Shown one piece after another: positions 15,266-22,096 of a DNA stretch of 46,797 bases. Within the stretch, counting starts at the first letter, position 1. The number at the start of each line of letters is the position of its first letter. The translations under genes and the position numbers were made by a program. The notes beneath the pieces were generated by a model. That model did no database searches. It was not told the origin of the DNA and saw nothing but the letters and a program-made list of their open reading frames with translations. The stretch comes from Clostridia bacterium (GTDB lineage Bacteria; Bacillota; Clostridia; TANB77; CAG-508). Location: assembly GCA_017510525.1 (NCBI GenBank), contig JAFWNC010000001.1, forward strand, positions 1-46,797, in the 5' to 3' direction.

Positions 15266-15297
15266 ATAAGGGCGGGCATGGAAACCCGCCCCTACAT
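15266..15297 (+). repeat. GC-rich palindrome of the GTAGGG type; possible terminator
   Basis: GGGCGGG (15270-15276) and CCCGCCC (15285-15291) form a stem around CATGGAAA, followed by CTACATTTT. The GC content contrasts with the AT-rich surroundings. Related GTAGGG.../...CCCTAC palindromes occur at 28862-28925 and inside fmt. Confidence 0.6.
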
Positions 15298-15331
15298 TTT
15301 ATTTATATTATTAACGTGGGGGAAGATAATT

Positions 15332-15796
15332 ATGGCAATGTTTAGTTATTTATTAACTTTTTTGGCTGTTTTATTTTGGCTTTTTAGATTAGTTGTAGCT
15401 TTTGCTTTTTCTATGGATATGAATATTGGATTTACTCCTATTGATATGACTTTTGAGATTATACTACTATTTGTAACTGTTCCTTGTATTATTTTAGTTT
15501 TTAAGAGAAATTTAATTGCTGCTTGTATTTATTTGGCTTTATACATATCTTATTTTGGTAAGCATTTATTTGATATTGTTACAGGTATGAATGGTGGATT
15601 AAATGCATCACAGGCTTTAGATGCGTTTGTTTGCATAGTTGCAATTGTTATTCCTTTGTTTACTACTTTAGATATTGCTATTAATAAAGATAGAAAAGGT
15701 AGTGGTGGTAGTAGAAAGACAAATTGGTTTTATGATAACCCAGATTATGATAGAAAATTTGATGAAAGAGCTGATAAAAATAATTATAAGTTTTAA
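15332..15796 (+). CDS. Hypothetical membrane protein
   Basis: The 154-residue protein has about four membrane helices and a hydrophilic C-terminal tail with GGSRKTNWFYDNPDYDRKFDERADK. I do not recognise the family. The start at 15332 follows GGGGGAAG; the longer frame runs through the palindrome at 15270. It is followed at 18 bp by the metallo-hydrolase gene and may share its transcript. Confidence 0.7.
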   Translation: MAMFSYLLTFLAVLFWLFRLVVAFAFSMDMNIGFTPIDMTFEIILLFVTVPCIILVFKRNLIAACIYLALYISYFGKHLFDIVTGMNGGLNASQALDAFVCIVAIVIPLFTTLDIAINKDRKGSGGSRKTNWFYDNPDYDRKFDERADKNNYKF

Positions 15797-15813
15797 GATA
15801 GGTGAAATAAAAT

Positions 15814-16545
15814 ATGAAGGTTAAGACTGTTGGAACTGGTTCTATTTCTGTTAAAGAAAGAAGTGCTTGTTGCTTAATTGATGAGAAAATATTAGTAGAT
15901 TGTGGAAATGGTATAGTAAAAACTCTATTAGAACAAAATGTTGATGTAAATAAGATTGATACTTTGTTAATTACTCATTTACATGGTGATCATTTTGCTG
16001 ATATACCTTTTTTAATAATGCAAAGAAACTTTTGCCCTGCTGAAAATGAGTTAAATATTTTTTGTCCTATTGGAACTGAGGAAAATGTTGGAAAAATATT
16101 TTCTCTTCTTTATTCAGATACTTCTGATTGGACTATTTCAAGGGATAGGGCTAAAATAAATTTTGTTGAGTTTGATTCACTAGATAATAAAGAAGTAACT
16201 AATGGATATTTTGTAGATTCATATTTAGTTGATCATGGAAATTTTAAACCTGCTTATGGTTTTGTAATTACTAATGGAGAAAAAAGAGTAGGAGTTTCTG
16301 GTGACAGTACTTATTGTGAAAACATTGATAAGATAGTGGAGAGTTCAGATATATCTATTTTAGATATGAGCTTTATTGAGAGTGGAGCTAAACATATGGG
16401 TGTTAATGATATTAAAAGACTTGTTGAAAAATATAATAAGAAAATTATCGGAACTCATATGAGCTATGCTTCTAGACAATTTGTTTTAGATAATAATATT
16501 GGTGGAATTATTATTCCTAATGATGGAGATGTTTTTGAAGTATAA
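15814..16545 (+). CDS. MBL-fold metallo-hydrolase (RNase Z-like)
   Basis: The 243-residue protein has the metallo-beta-lactamase fold of the RNase Z/UlaG-like group. THLHGDH at residues 54-60 provides two His, Asp and His metal ligands. Further ligands are likely in GDSTYCEN near residue 166 and GTHMSYASR near residue 217. It is shorter than bacterial RNase Z (about 310), so the substrate could be RNA or a phosphodiester metabolite. Start at ATG with AGGTGA upstream; strong terminator behind. Confidence 0.87.
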   Translation: MKVKTVGTGSISVKERSACCLIDEKILVDCGNGIVKTLLEQNVDVNKIDTLLITHLHGDHFADIPFLIMQRNFCPAENELNIFCPIGTEENVGKIFSLLYSDTSDWTISRDRAKINFVEFDSLDNKEVTNGYFVDSYLVDHGNFKPAYGFVITNGEKRVGVSGDSTYCENIDKIVESSDISILDMSFIESGAKHMGVNDIKRLVEKYNKKIIGTHMSYASRQFVLDNNIGGIIIPNDGDVFEV

Positions 16546-16558
16546 TTTTTTACAGAAT

Positions 16559-16588
16559 AAAACGGTATGATTTATATCATACCGTTTT
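16559..16588 (+). terminator. Rho-independent terminator after the MBL-fold gene
   Basis: A perfect 13-bp stem AAAACGGTATGAT/ATCATACCGTTTT has a TTAT loop. The ending T run is short but the stem is strong. Confidence 0.85.
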
Positions 16589-16589
16589 A

Positions 16590-16672
16590 TTATATAATAG
16601 GAAAGTGCTCCGCATTTCCTATTATATAAAAGCCTTCGGCCTACATTGTACAGAAAATTTCTTAGAAATTTT
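16590..16672 (+). repeat. Cluster of three hairpins between convergent genes
   Basis: A perfect 15-bp stem (16590-16604 with 16615-16629) encloses loop GTGCTCCGCA. It is followed by a small GCC-TTC-GGC hairpin near 16632 and by GAAAATTTC/GAAATTTTC at 16652-16672. The loop sequence read on the minus strand (GCGGAGCAC) also occurs in the palindromic repeat at 4603. It may be a mobile palindromic element and may end the minus-strand gene at 16709. Confidence 0.5.
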
Positions 16673-16708
16673 CGCACGCAAACAATTACGCGGACTTTGC
16701 AATAACTT

Positions 16709-17011
16709 TTATATGTCTGACACTAAAAAATGTCCGCTATTGTTCTTGATTGATACTACATTTCCTAAAGTTGACATTGAAAAATTGTACTTTTTGGCAA
16801 TTTTTTCATATTTTTTTAGATAAAATGAAAAGTTTCTATTATTATATTCTTTGGTTGCAACGATTAGATTGTCTTTACAAAAACAATAGAAAAAAATTGT
16901 TTTATATAAAAGGTCTTCAAATACTAAAATTTGTTTTATTGATGATTTGTTTGAGTTGATATAGTTCCGGAAGTCTCTTTCTGAGCTTAATATTTTTGTT
17001 TTTTGTTTCAT
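16709..17011 (-). CDS. Hypothetical 100-aa protein
   Basis: I do not recognise this protein. It has 100 residues, is basic and aromatic-rich (many Phe, Tyr and Lys), and has no clear membrane helix. Support for a real gene is a GAAAGGATGA ribosome-binding site eight bases before ATG on the minus strand and the divergent layout with alkD, whose promoter lies in the same gap. One CGG arginine codon occurs, which is rare in this window. It ends near a cluster of hairpins. Confidence 0.5.
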   Translation of the reverse strand: MKQKTKILSSERDFRNYINSNKSSIKQILVFEDLLYKTIFFYCFCKDNLIVATKEYNNRNFSFYLKKYEKIAKKYNFSMSTLGNVVSIKNNSGHFLVSDI

Positions 17012-17123
17012 TTAAATCATCCTTTCATCTTTTTACTAGAAAAATCTAGTTTGTGATATAGTTCTTATATTATTATATATGTTAACAGAAAAAGATTTAG
17101 AACTAAAAAATAATTTTATTCTA

Positions 17124-17151
17124 TTTACAATCATAAGTAGTATGATATAAT
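17124..17151 (+). promoter_or_regulatory. Sigma-A promoter of alkD
   Basis: TTTACA at 17124-17129 and TATAAT at 17146-17151 are separated by 16 bases, 29 bp before the start codon. Confidence 0.65.
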
Positions 17152-17179
17152 TTTAAAAGTAAATGAGGAGATAGGAAAA

Positions 17180-17875
17180 GTGAATAAGGAAGAGTATAAA
17201 GAATTTGTAGATTATTTGTTTAGTTTACAAGATAAAAAATATAAAGATTTTCATAGTTCTCTTGTATTGGATTCAAAATATGAGATTATTGGTATAAGAG
17301 CTCCTGTTATGCGTGAGGTTGCTAAAAAAATTGCTAAAACTAATTTTGAGAAATTCTTGGAAGTGGCTGGGGATAAGTATTATGAAGAAGTAATGATTAA
17401 GGGATTTGTTATTTCACATATAAAAGATGAGAAATTGTTTTATAAATATTTTAAAGAACATATTAATAAAATTGATAATTGGGCATTATGTGATAGTTTT
17501 TGCAATTCAATAAAGATTGTAAGGAAATATGAAGATAAGTATTTTAAAGAAGCGGTTAAATTATCTTTAAATAAAGATGAATTTAAGTCAAGAGTTGGAC
17601 TTGTTATTATTTTAAGCCATTTTGTAAGCAAAGAAAATCTGGAAATTATATTTGATACTTTAAATAAAATCCAAAGTGATAAGTTTTATATTAATATGGC
17701 TGAGGCATGGTTATTATGTGATATATATATTAAATTTCCTAAAGAGACTGAAGAGTTTTTAAAGAAGAATAATTTGAATAAATTTACTCAAAACAAGGCA
17801 ATAAGTAAAATTCATGATTCATATAGAGTTAGTAAAGAGGATAAAGAGAAATTAAGTAAATTAAGAAGGGTGTAG
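17180..17875 (+). CDS. DNA alkylation repair protein AlkD-like
   Basis: AlkD-type glycosylases are built of HEAT-like helix repeats and remove positively charged alkylated bases. The 231-residue protein shows the family segments GIRAPVMREVAKKIAK near residue 38, NWALCDSFC near residue 98, and MAEAWLLCDIYIKFP near residue 174. It starts with GTG behind a GAGGAG site. The stop shares its last base with the first base of a GTG upstream of the DUF523 start, so the two are cotranscribed. Confidence 0.88.
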   Translation: MNKEEYKEFVDYLFSLQDKKYKDFHSSLVLDSKYEIIGIRAPVMREVAKKIAKTNFEKFLEVAGDKYYEEVMIKGFVISHIKDEKLFYKYFKEHINKIDNWALCDSFCNSIKIVRKYEDKYFKEAVKLSLNKDEFKSRVGLVIILSHFVSKENLEIIFDTLNKIQSDKFYINMAEAWLLCDIYIKFPKETEEFLKKNNLNKFTQNKAISKIHDSYRVSKEDKEKLSKLRRV

Positions 17876-17880
17876 TGCTA

Positions 17881-18309
17881 ATGATATTAATAAGTGCATG
17901 TTTGGTAGGGATGAATTGTAAATATAATGGTAAAAACAATTATAATAAAAAAGCATTAGAACTTGTGAAAAATGGACAAGCTATTCCTGTTTGTCCAGAA
18001 CAATTAGGTGGTTTATCAACTCCAAGAAAACCTGCTGAAATAAAAACAATTAATGATAAAAGATATGTATATGATAATGAAAATAATGATGTTACAGATA
18101 AGTTTATAAAAGGTGCAGATGAAGTATTAAAATTAGCTAAGGAGCTAAATGTAGAAAAAGTTATTTTACAGTCTAGAAGTCCATCTTGTGGGGTTGGTAA
18201 AATATATAGTGGAAATTTTGATAAAAAGCTAATTGATGGAAATGGGATTTTAGCGCAATTATTAATTGATAATGGAATAGAAGTTGTAGATATTGAAAAA
18301 ATGTTATAA
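17881..18309 (+). CDS. DUF523 family protein
   Basis: The 142-residue protein matches DUF523 (YbbK-like): ILISACLVGMNCKYNGKNN at the start, PVCPEQLGGLSTPRKPAE near residue 37, and ILQSRSPSCGVGKIY near residue 98. Conserved cysteines suggest metal binding or a redox centre. The molecular function is not established. The start at ATG 17881 overlaps nothing; GTG at 17875 would add two residues. Confidence 0.9.
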   Translation: MILISACLVGMNCKYNGKNNYNKKALELVKNGQAIPVCPEQLGGLSTPRKPAEIKTINDKRYVYDNENNDVTDKFIKGADEVLKLAKELNVEKVILQSRSPSCGVGKIYSGNFDKKLIDGNGILAQLLIDNGIEVVDIEKML

Positions 18310-18340
18310 AAGCAAGTGATTTGAAAATCGCTTGCTTTTG
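18309..18340 (+). terminator. Rho-independent terminator after the DUF523 gene
   Basis: A 14-bp stem with one G-U pair (AAAGCAAGTGATTT with AAATCGCTTGCTTT) is followed by only a few T. The -35 box of the next promoter lies inside this hairpin. Confidence 0.75.
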
Positions 18341-18349
18341 TGTTAAAAT
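18321..18349 (+). promoter_or_regulatory. Likely sigma-A promoter reading into the rbgA cassette row
   Basis: TTGAAA at 18321-18326 and TAAAAT at 18344-18349 are separated by 17 bases. It overlaps the terminator hairpin of the preceding gene. It is the promoter nearest upstream of the gene series that ends in rbgA. Confidence 0.5.
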
Positions 18350-18425
18350 ATAGGATATTGATATAAAACATGAGATTGAATAGTAATTTATATTGATGAT
18401 TAGACTTAAAAAAGAGGAGAAGTAT

Positions 18426-18758
18426 ATGAATAAGTTATCTGATGAAGAAGAACAAATAAAGGAAGTAATAATTGCAGCAAGAACCTTAGAAGAATATCTT
18501 TGGGGTGAGTATAATGGTGAATGGAACATTGAAGAGTGGCGTAGGATGTTTAGAAAAAGAATTCAAAAGATAGATGATATTGATGTAAACAATCCTCATG
18601 CTATAATCGAAATGAGAAAAAGATTAATGCAAAATGCTGCATTAAGTGTTGCTTTGATGAAAATATTAGATACTAAAGGAATACCATTAAAAGAATGTGA
18701 TATTCCATCAAATTTACCTCAATATGCAGATGATAATAATAAAGGAGTTGATCTTTAA
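18426..18758 (+). CDS. Hypothetical 110-aa protein (first unit before rbgA)
   Basis: I do not recognise a named family. The 110-residue protein looks all-helical and soluble, with a tryptophan-rich centre (LWGEYNGEWNIEEWRRMFRKR) and a second helix NPHAIIEMRKRLMQNAALSVALMKIL. The start at 18426 follows GAGGAG; the upstream ATG in frame lacks a site. Its TAA stop overlaps the ATG of the first rbgA-like repeat ORF (TAATG). It is the first of a row of accessory genes ahead of rbgA. Confidence 0.65.
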   Translation: MNKLSDEEEQIKEVIIAARTLEEYLWGEYNGEWNIEEWRRMFRKRIQKIDDIDVNNPHAIIEMRKRLMQNAALSVALMKILDTKGIPLKECDIPSNLPQYADDNNKGVDL

Positions 18759-18831
18759 TGAATGAAAATAAAACTAATATAAACTGGTTGATAACAATTT
18801 AGTCAAGACCAAATAAAAAAGAGGTGATAAA
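18743..18831 (+). repeat. rbgA-5'-like repeat A with 14-codon ORF (18758-18802)
   Basis: A ribosome-binding site GGAG and an ATG open a short frame MNENKTNINW then LITI-stop. The first ten codons match the start of RbgA (MEENKTNINW) with Asn for Glu at position 2. Only about 30 bp separate the stop from the next gene, so this is the shortest copy. Confidence 0.75.
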
Positions 18832-19161
18832 ATGGAAAGGATATTTAACAAGCTAGTTAGAGATAACATACCAGATATAATAACAAGTAATGGTGAAGAA
18901 TCTGTTACTAGAATATTAGCTGATGAAGAGTACAAAGTTGAGTTATATAAAAAACTTTTAGAAGAAGCAAATGAAGTTATAAGTTCTAAGAATTCTGATG
19001 AAACTATAGAAGAACTTGCAGATGTATTAGAAATATTAAGGTCAATTGCTGAATTAAATGGTAAGAAATTGGATGATGTTTTAAAGACCGCTAATCAAAA
19101 AAAATTAAAACGTGGTGGATTTGAAAAGCGTATTTTTTTAGAAAAAACATATAAAAAGTAA
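18832..19161 (+). CDS. MazG-like/phosphoribosyl-ATP pyrophosphohydrolase-like protein
   Basis: This 109-residue protein belongs to the all-alpha NTP pyrophosphohydrolase group. Family signs are FNKLVRDNIPDII at the start, KKLLEEANEVI near residue 43 and ETIEELADVLEIL near residue 57, together giving the E-x2-E...E-x2-D metal-binding pattern. These enzymes turn (d)NTPs into monophosphates. It sits between rbgA-like repeats A and B with AGAGGTGA upstream. The substrate cannot be read directly. A MazG-type enzyme near a PurZ-like gene (22097) recalls the MazZ-PurZ pair of Z-genome phages, but this is inference. Confidence 0.82.
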   Translation: MERIFNKLVRDNIPDIITSNGEESVTRILADEEYKVELYKKLLEEANEVISSKNSDETIEELADVLEILRSIAELNGKKLDDVLKTANQKKLKRGGFEKRIFLEKTYKK

Positions 19162-19305
19162 AGGAGATGACTCTCATGAATGATAATAAAACTACTATAA
19201 ATTGCGAGAAAACAATTTATATAAACATTTACTCAAACTATTGAAAATACTCACTTTTTAACATTGAGCTTTTTACATTTTATAGATTAAAAAAAGAGGT
19301 AAATT
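19161..19305 (+). repeat. rbgA-5'-like repeat B with frameshifted small ORF (19176-19244)
   Basis: AAGGAGATGA is followed by ATG and the codons MNDNKTTINCEKTIY, then a shift to an early stop. In another frame the DNA continues with TIENTHFLTLSFLHFID, matching copies D and E, so B is a frameshifted copy of a longer small ORF. Confidence 0.75.
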
Positions 19306-19959
19306 ATGATTAAAGTAAAAATATGTGCAAATAAAAGTATTGAAGATGCAAAAATGTCTATTGATGCAGGTGCTGATATTATAGGAATATTAGTTGGACA
19401 GGAACATACAAGCAATGATTTTGTTGATAAATATACTGCAAAAAAAATAGCTGATTTTGCAAAAGGAAAATGTGATATATCACTAGTTACTCATTTAACT
19501 AATGCTGATGAGATAATAGAACTTACAAAATTTATAGGAAATAATGTTATTCAACTACATTCTGATATTGAAGAAATTGAAGTAGAAAAAATAAAAAAAG
19601 AATTTCCAAATGTTAAGTTGGTTAGATTAATACATGTGTCAGCTGAAGGTAAAATTTGTACAGATTACAAAAAAATTAAATATGCTGATTATTATCTTTT
19701 AGATAGTTTTAATCTAAAAACTAATCAAGTGGGTGGAACAGGACTTACTCATGATTGGAATAAGAGTGGAGAATTAATAAGGATTTTAGATAAACCTACA
19801 TTTTTGGCTGGCGGGTTGAATCCAGAGAATGTGGCAGATGCAATTAAACGAGTTAATCCCTATGGAGTTGATGCAAATAGTGGTTGTAAAAATAATAAAG
19901 GACTAAAGGATAAAGAAAAGGTAAAATTATTTATAAAAAATGCTAAGGGGATAGAATAA
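19306..19959 (+). CDS. TrpF-like phosphoribosylanthranilate isomerase family protein
   Basis: The 217-residue TIM barrel matches TrpF: VKICANKSIEDA with the catalytic Cys at residue 6 or 7, YYLLDSF with the catalytic Asp near residue 129, GGTGLTHDW, FLAGGLNPENVADAI and GVDANSGCKN with the phosphate-binding loops. In tryptophan synthesis TrpF isomerises phosphoribosylanthranilate. No other trp gene is nearby, so it may act on a related aminosugar phosphate. Its stop overlaps the start of the HAD gene (TAATG), suggesting coupled translation. Confidence 0.82.
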   Translation: MIKVKICANKSIEDAKMSIDAGADIIGILVGQEHTSNDFVDKYTAKKIADFAKGKCDISLVTHLTNADEIIELTKFIGNNVIQLHSDIEEIEVEKIKKEFPNVKLVRLIHVSAEGKICTDYKKIKYADYYLLDSFNLKTNQVGGTGLTHDWNKSGELIRILDKPTFLAGGLNPENVADAIKRVNPYGVDANSGCKNNKGLKDKEKVKLFIKNAKGIE

Positions 19960-20591
19960 TGATTAAAAAGATTGTTTTTGATTTAGACAATACATTATTG
20001 TTTCTTTCAGATGAGTGGGAAGAAAAATATAAAAAATTTATGGATAAGTATAATTTAAATATTTCTGCTAATGATTTGTTTTTATGTATAGGGAATTTTG
20101 AAAAAAAAATGAAAAATATTGTAGTTTCAAAGCAAAAACTTTCCGAATATGTTAGTAATGATTTATCTATTGATTTTACAATTGATATGATTTTAGAATT
20201 ATCAGAAATATATAACAATACACCATTATTAAATACAGATACAATTTATGATGCTTTAAATTATCTATCAGAAAAATATGAATTAATAGCATATACTAAT
20301 TGGTTTACAGATGATCAAATAAAAAGATTAAAAAAATATGATTTAGATAAATTTTTTACCAAAGTATATGGTTGGGATATATTACCTAAAAAACCATCTA
20401 AAGAAGGTTTGAGTGAAATTATAAAAAATGATGATATAGAAAACTATATTTTTATTGGGGACAGTATAGAACTAGACTTAGAAGTTCCATATAGCATTGG
20501 AATTGCTACAATTTTCTATAACAGAAAAAATATTAAGCAAAATAAATATAAAGAAATTTTTAAAATAAAAGAATTAAAAAATATATTATAA
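19959..20591 (+). CDS. HAD-family hydrolase
   Basis: The 210-residue protein has all four HAD motifs: DLDNT near residue 9 with the nucleophile Asp, a Thr in LIAYTNW near residue 114, Lys in LPKKPSKEG, and FIGDSIELDLEVP for metal binding. A helical cap lies between motifs I and II. Such enzymes are small-molecule phosphatases. The overlap with the TrpF-like gene suggests that it acts on a related phosphorylated sugar, which is inference. Confidence 0.88.
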   Translation: MIKKIVFDLDNTLLFLSDEWEEKYKKFMDKYNLNISANDLFLCIGNFEKKMKNIVVSKQKLSEYVSNDLSIDFTIDMILELSEIYNNTPLLNTDTIYDALNYLSEKYELIAYTNWFTDDQIKRLKKYDLDKFFTKVYGWDILPKKPSKEGLSEIIKNDDIENYIFIGDSIELDLEVPYSIGIATIFYNRKNIKQNKYKEIFKIKELKNIL

Positions 20592-20833
20592 GGAAGTGAA
20601 TACTGTGGAAGAGAATAAAACTAATATAAATTGGTTGGCTTGTATTTATGGCGACCATCACTTAAAGCCTTATATAATGGTGGTTTGCGAGAATTGAGAT
20701 CTTGCAAGTTTTAGTAAAAAAGAAAGAAAAATAATAAAAAATAGGTTAAAATATACTCATTTTTGCGAGGAATTAGAGTACTGGCTTGTAACATGCCGAC
20801 ACATTTTATATTTATAAAAAGAGGTGAAATTAT
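20591..20833 (+). repeat. rbgA-5'-like repeat C with 30-codon ORF (20605-20697)
   Basis: AGGAAGTGA and GTG open a frame MEENKTNINWLACIY, identical to RbgA over its first ten residues. The copy is longer than the others (about 240 bp). Its end carries a segment TACTCATTTTTGCGAGG that matches the TACTCAC part of copies B and D, then ACATTTTATATTTATAAAAAGAGGTG as in the other copies. Confidence 0.75.
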
Positions 20834-21388
20834 ATGTCATTAAAAGAACAAATTGAAAAATATATTCCTTATGATGAACAAGAAGAAAGAGATAAAGAAC
20901 AAATGTTAAAGTTTATAAATGATTATGATGATGTTTTGACTAGAAATAATATATTTGGTCATTTTTCGGCATCTGCATTTGTTGTAAATAAAGAAAGAAC
21001 AAAAATGGTTGTTGTTTATCATATTATAAATGATGGTTGGATTTATCCAGGAGGACATGCTGATGGCGAAGAAGATTTATTATCAGTTGCAGTTCGTGAA
21101 GTTGAAGAAGAAACTGGATTAAAAGTTAAAGTATTAGATAATAATATATACTCAATTCAGTCAGCGCCTGTAAAAGGACACATTAAACGTGATAAGTATG
21201 TTTCAGCTCATTTGCATTTAGATGTTTTATATGTTATGGAAGCAGATGATACTATTCCATTAGTTTATAGAGAAGATGAGTTAAAAGGAGTTAAGTGGAT
21301 TCACTTTGAAGAAGCAGATAATGAAACAATGTGTGATTTTATTAGGCCAATACATAAGAAATTAATAAAGAAATTAAATGATAAATAG
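20834..21388 (+). CDS. Nudix hydrolase
   Basis: The 184-residue protein has a full Nudix box, GGHADGEEDLLSVAVREVEEETGL near residues 74-97, with the metal-binding RE-x2-EE. It has a helical N-terminus and the segment HFSASAFVVNKERTKMVVVYH before the box, a form common in Nudix hydrolases of unknown substrate. The start has AGAGGTGA upstream. It forms a one-gene unit between repeats C and D. Confidence 0.92.
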   Translation: MSLKEQIEKYIPYDEQEERDKEQMLKFINDYDDVLTRNNIFGHFSASAFVVNKERTKMVVVYHIINDGWIYPGGHADGEEDLLSVAVREVEEETGLKVKVLDNNIYSIQSAPVKGHIKRDKYVSAHLHLDVLYVMEADDTIPLVYREDELKGVKWIHFEEADNETMCDFIRPIHKKLIKKLNDK

Positions 21389-21526
21389 GAGTTGATCCAA
21401 ATGAATGAAAATAAAACTAATATAAACTGCGATAAAACAATTTATAGAAAGTTCCTTAAAACTATTGAAAATACTCACCTTTGGGATTAGAGATTTTTTC
21501 GTATTTAGTATAGAGGGAGAATTTAA
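21387..21526 (+). repeat. rbgA-5'-like repeat D with 29-codon ORF (21401-21490)
   Basis: AGGAGTTGA and ATG open a frame MNENKTNINCDKTIYRKF followed by LKTIENTHLWD and stop. The match to RbgA ends at the tenth codon (TGC instead of TGG); beyond it the copy matches repeats B and E instead. Confidence 0.78.
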
Positions 21527-21940
21527 ATGATAAATATTAAAGAAAATATAAAAAACGTAGAAGAATTTAATTTATTATATGATGATGTTGGCTGGGGAGC
21601 ATATGATGATAATATTACACAAAAAGCATTAGATAATACATTTTATTCAGTAAGTGTTTATGATGATAATAAGATTGTTGGATATGGAAGAATAATAGGA
21701 GATACAATATGCTTTTTGTATATACAAGATATTATGGTAAAACCAGAATATCAAGGTAATAAAATAGGAACCATGATAATGAATAAATTATTAGAAAAAA
21801 TAAATGAAATTAAGCAAGAAAATCCTGATTTAAGAGTATATTTAGGAGCTTCAAAAAATAGAGAAGAATTTTATGAAAAATTTGGATTTATAAAAAGAAT
21901 TGATGCTGATTTAGGATATGGAATGATTTTAAATAAATAG
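21527..21940 (+). CDS. GNAT family N-acetyltransferase
   Basis: The 137-residue protein has the GNAT fold: KIVGYGRIIGD, IQDIMVKPEYQGNKIGTMIMNKLLE with the acetyl-CoA loop Q-x-x-x-G-x-x near residue 79, and a C-terminal NREEFYEKFGFIKR. It is of the small YitH/PA4794-like size. The substrate is unknown. It has a GAGGGAG site and forms a one-gene unit between repeats D and E. Confidence 0.9.
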   Translation: MINIKENIKNVEEFNLLYDDVGWGAYDDNITQKALDNTFYSVSVYDDNKIVGYGRIIGDTICFLYIQDIMVKPEYQGNKIGTMIMNKLLEKINEIKQENPDLRVYLGASKNREEFYEKFGFIKRIDADLGYGMILNK

Positions 21941-22096
21941 AAGGAAAGTGAGTAATATGGAAGATAAAAAAGAAAAGATGCCAAGTACAAACATTAACTG
22001 CGAAAAACCAATTTATAGAAACTTCCATAAAACCATTGAAAATACTGAATTTTTAATATTGAGATTTTTACATATTTAATAAAAAGAGGTGAAAAA
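21941..22096 (+). repeat. rbgA-5'-like repeat E with 40-codon ORF (21957-22079)
   Basis: AAGGAAAGTGA and ATG open a frame MEDKKEKMPSTNINCEKPIY followed by RNFHKTIENTEFLILRFLHI. It is the longest uninterrupted small ORF of the series, and it carries an insertion near its start relative to the others. Confidence 0.75.

Noticed and set aside
16605..16823. 72-codon plus-strand frame antisense to the gene at 16709
   Set aside because: It begins in a hairpin loop with no site; the minus-strand frame has a good site.
18743..22096. CRISPR array reading of the repeated blocks
   Set aside because: Repeats are long, diverged and separated by full genes, not short uniform spacers; no cas genes.
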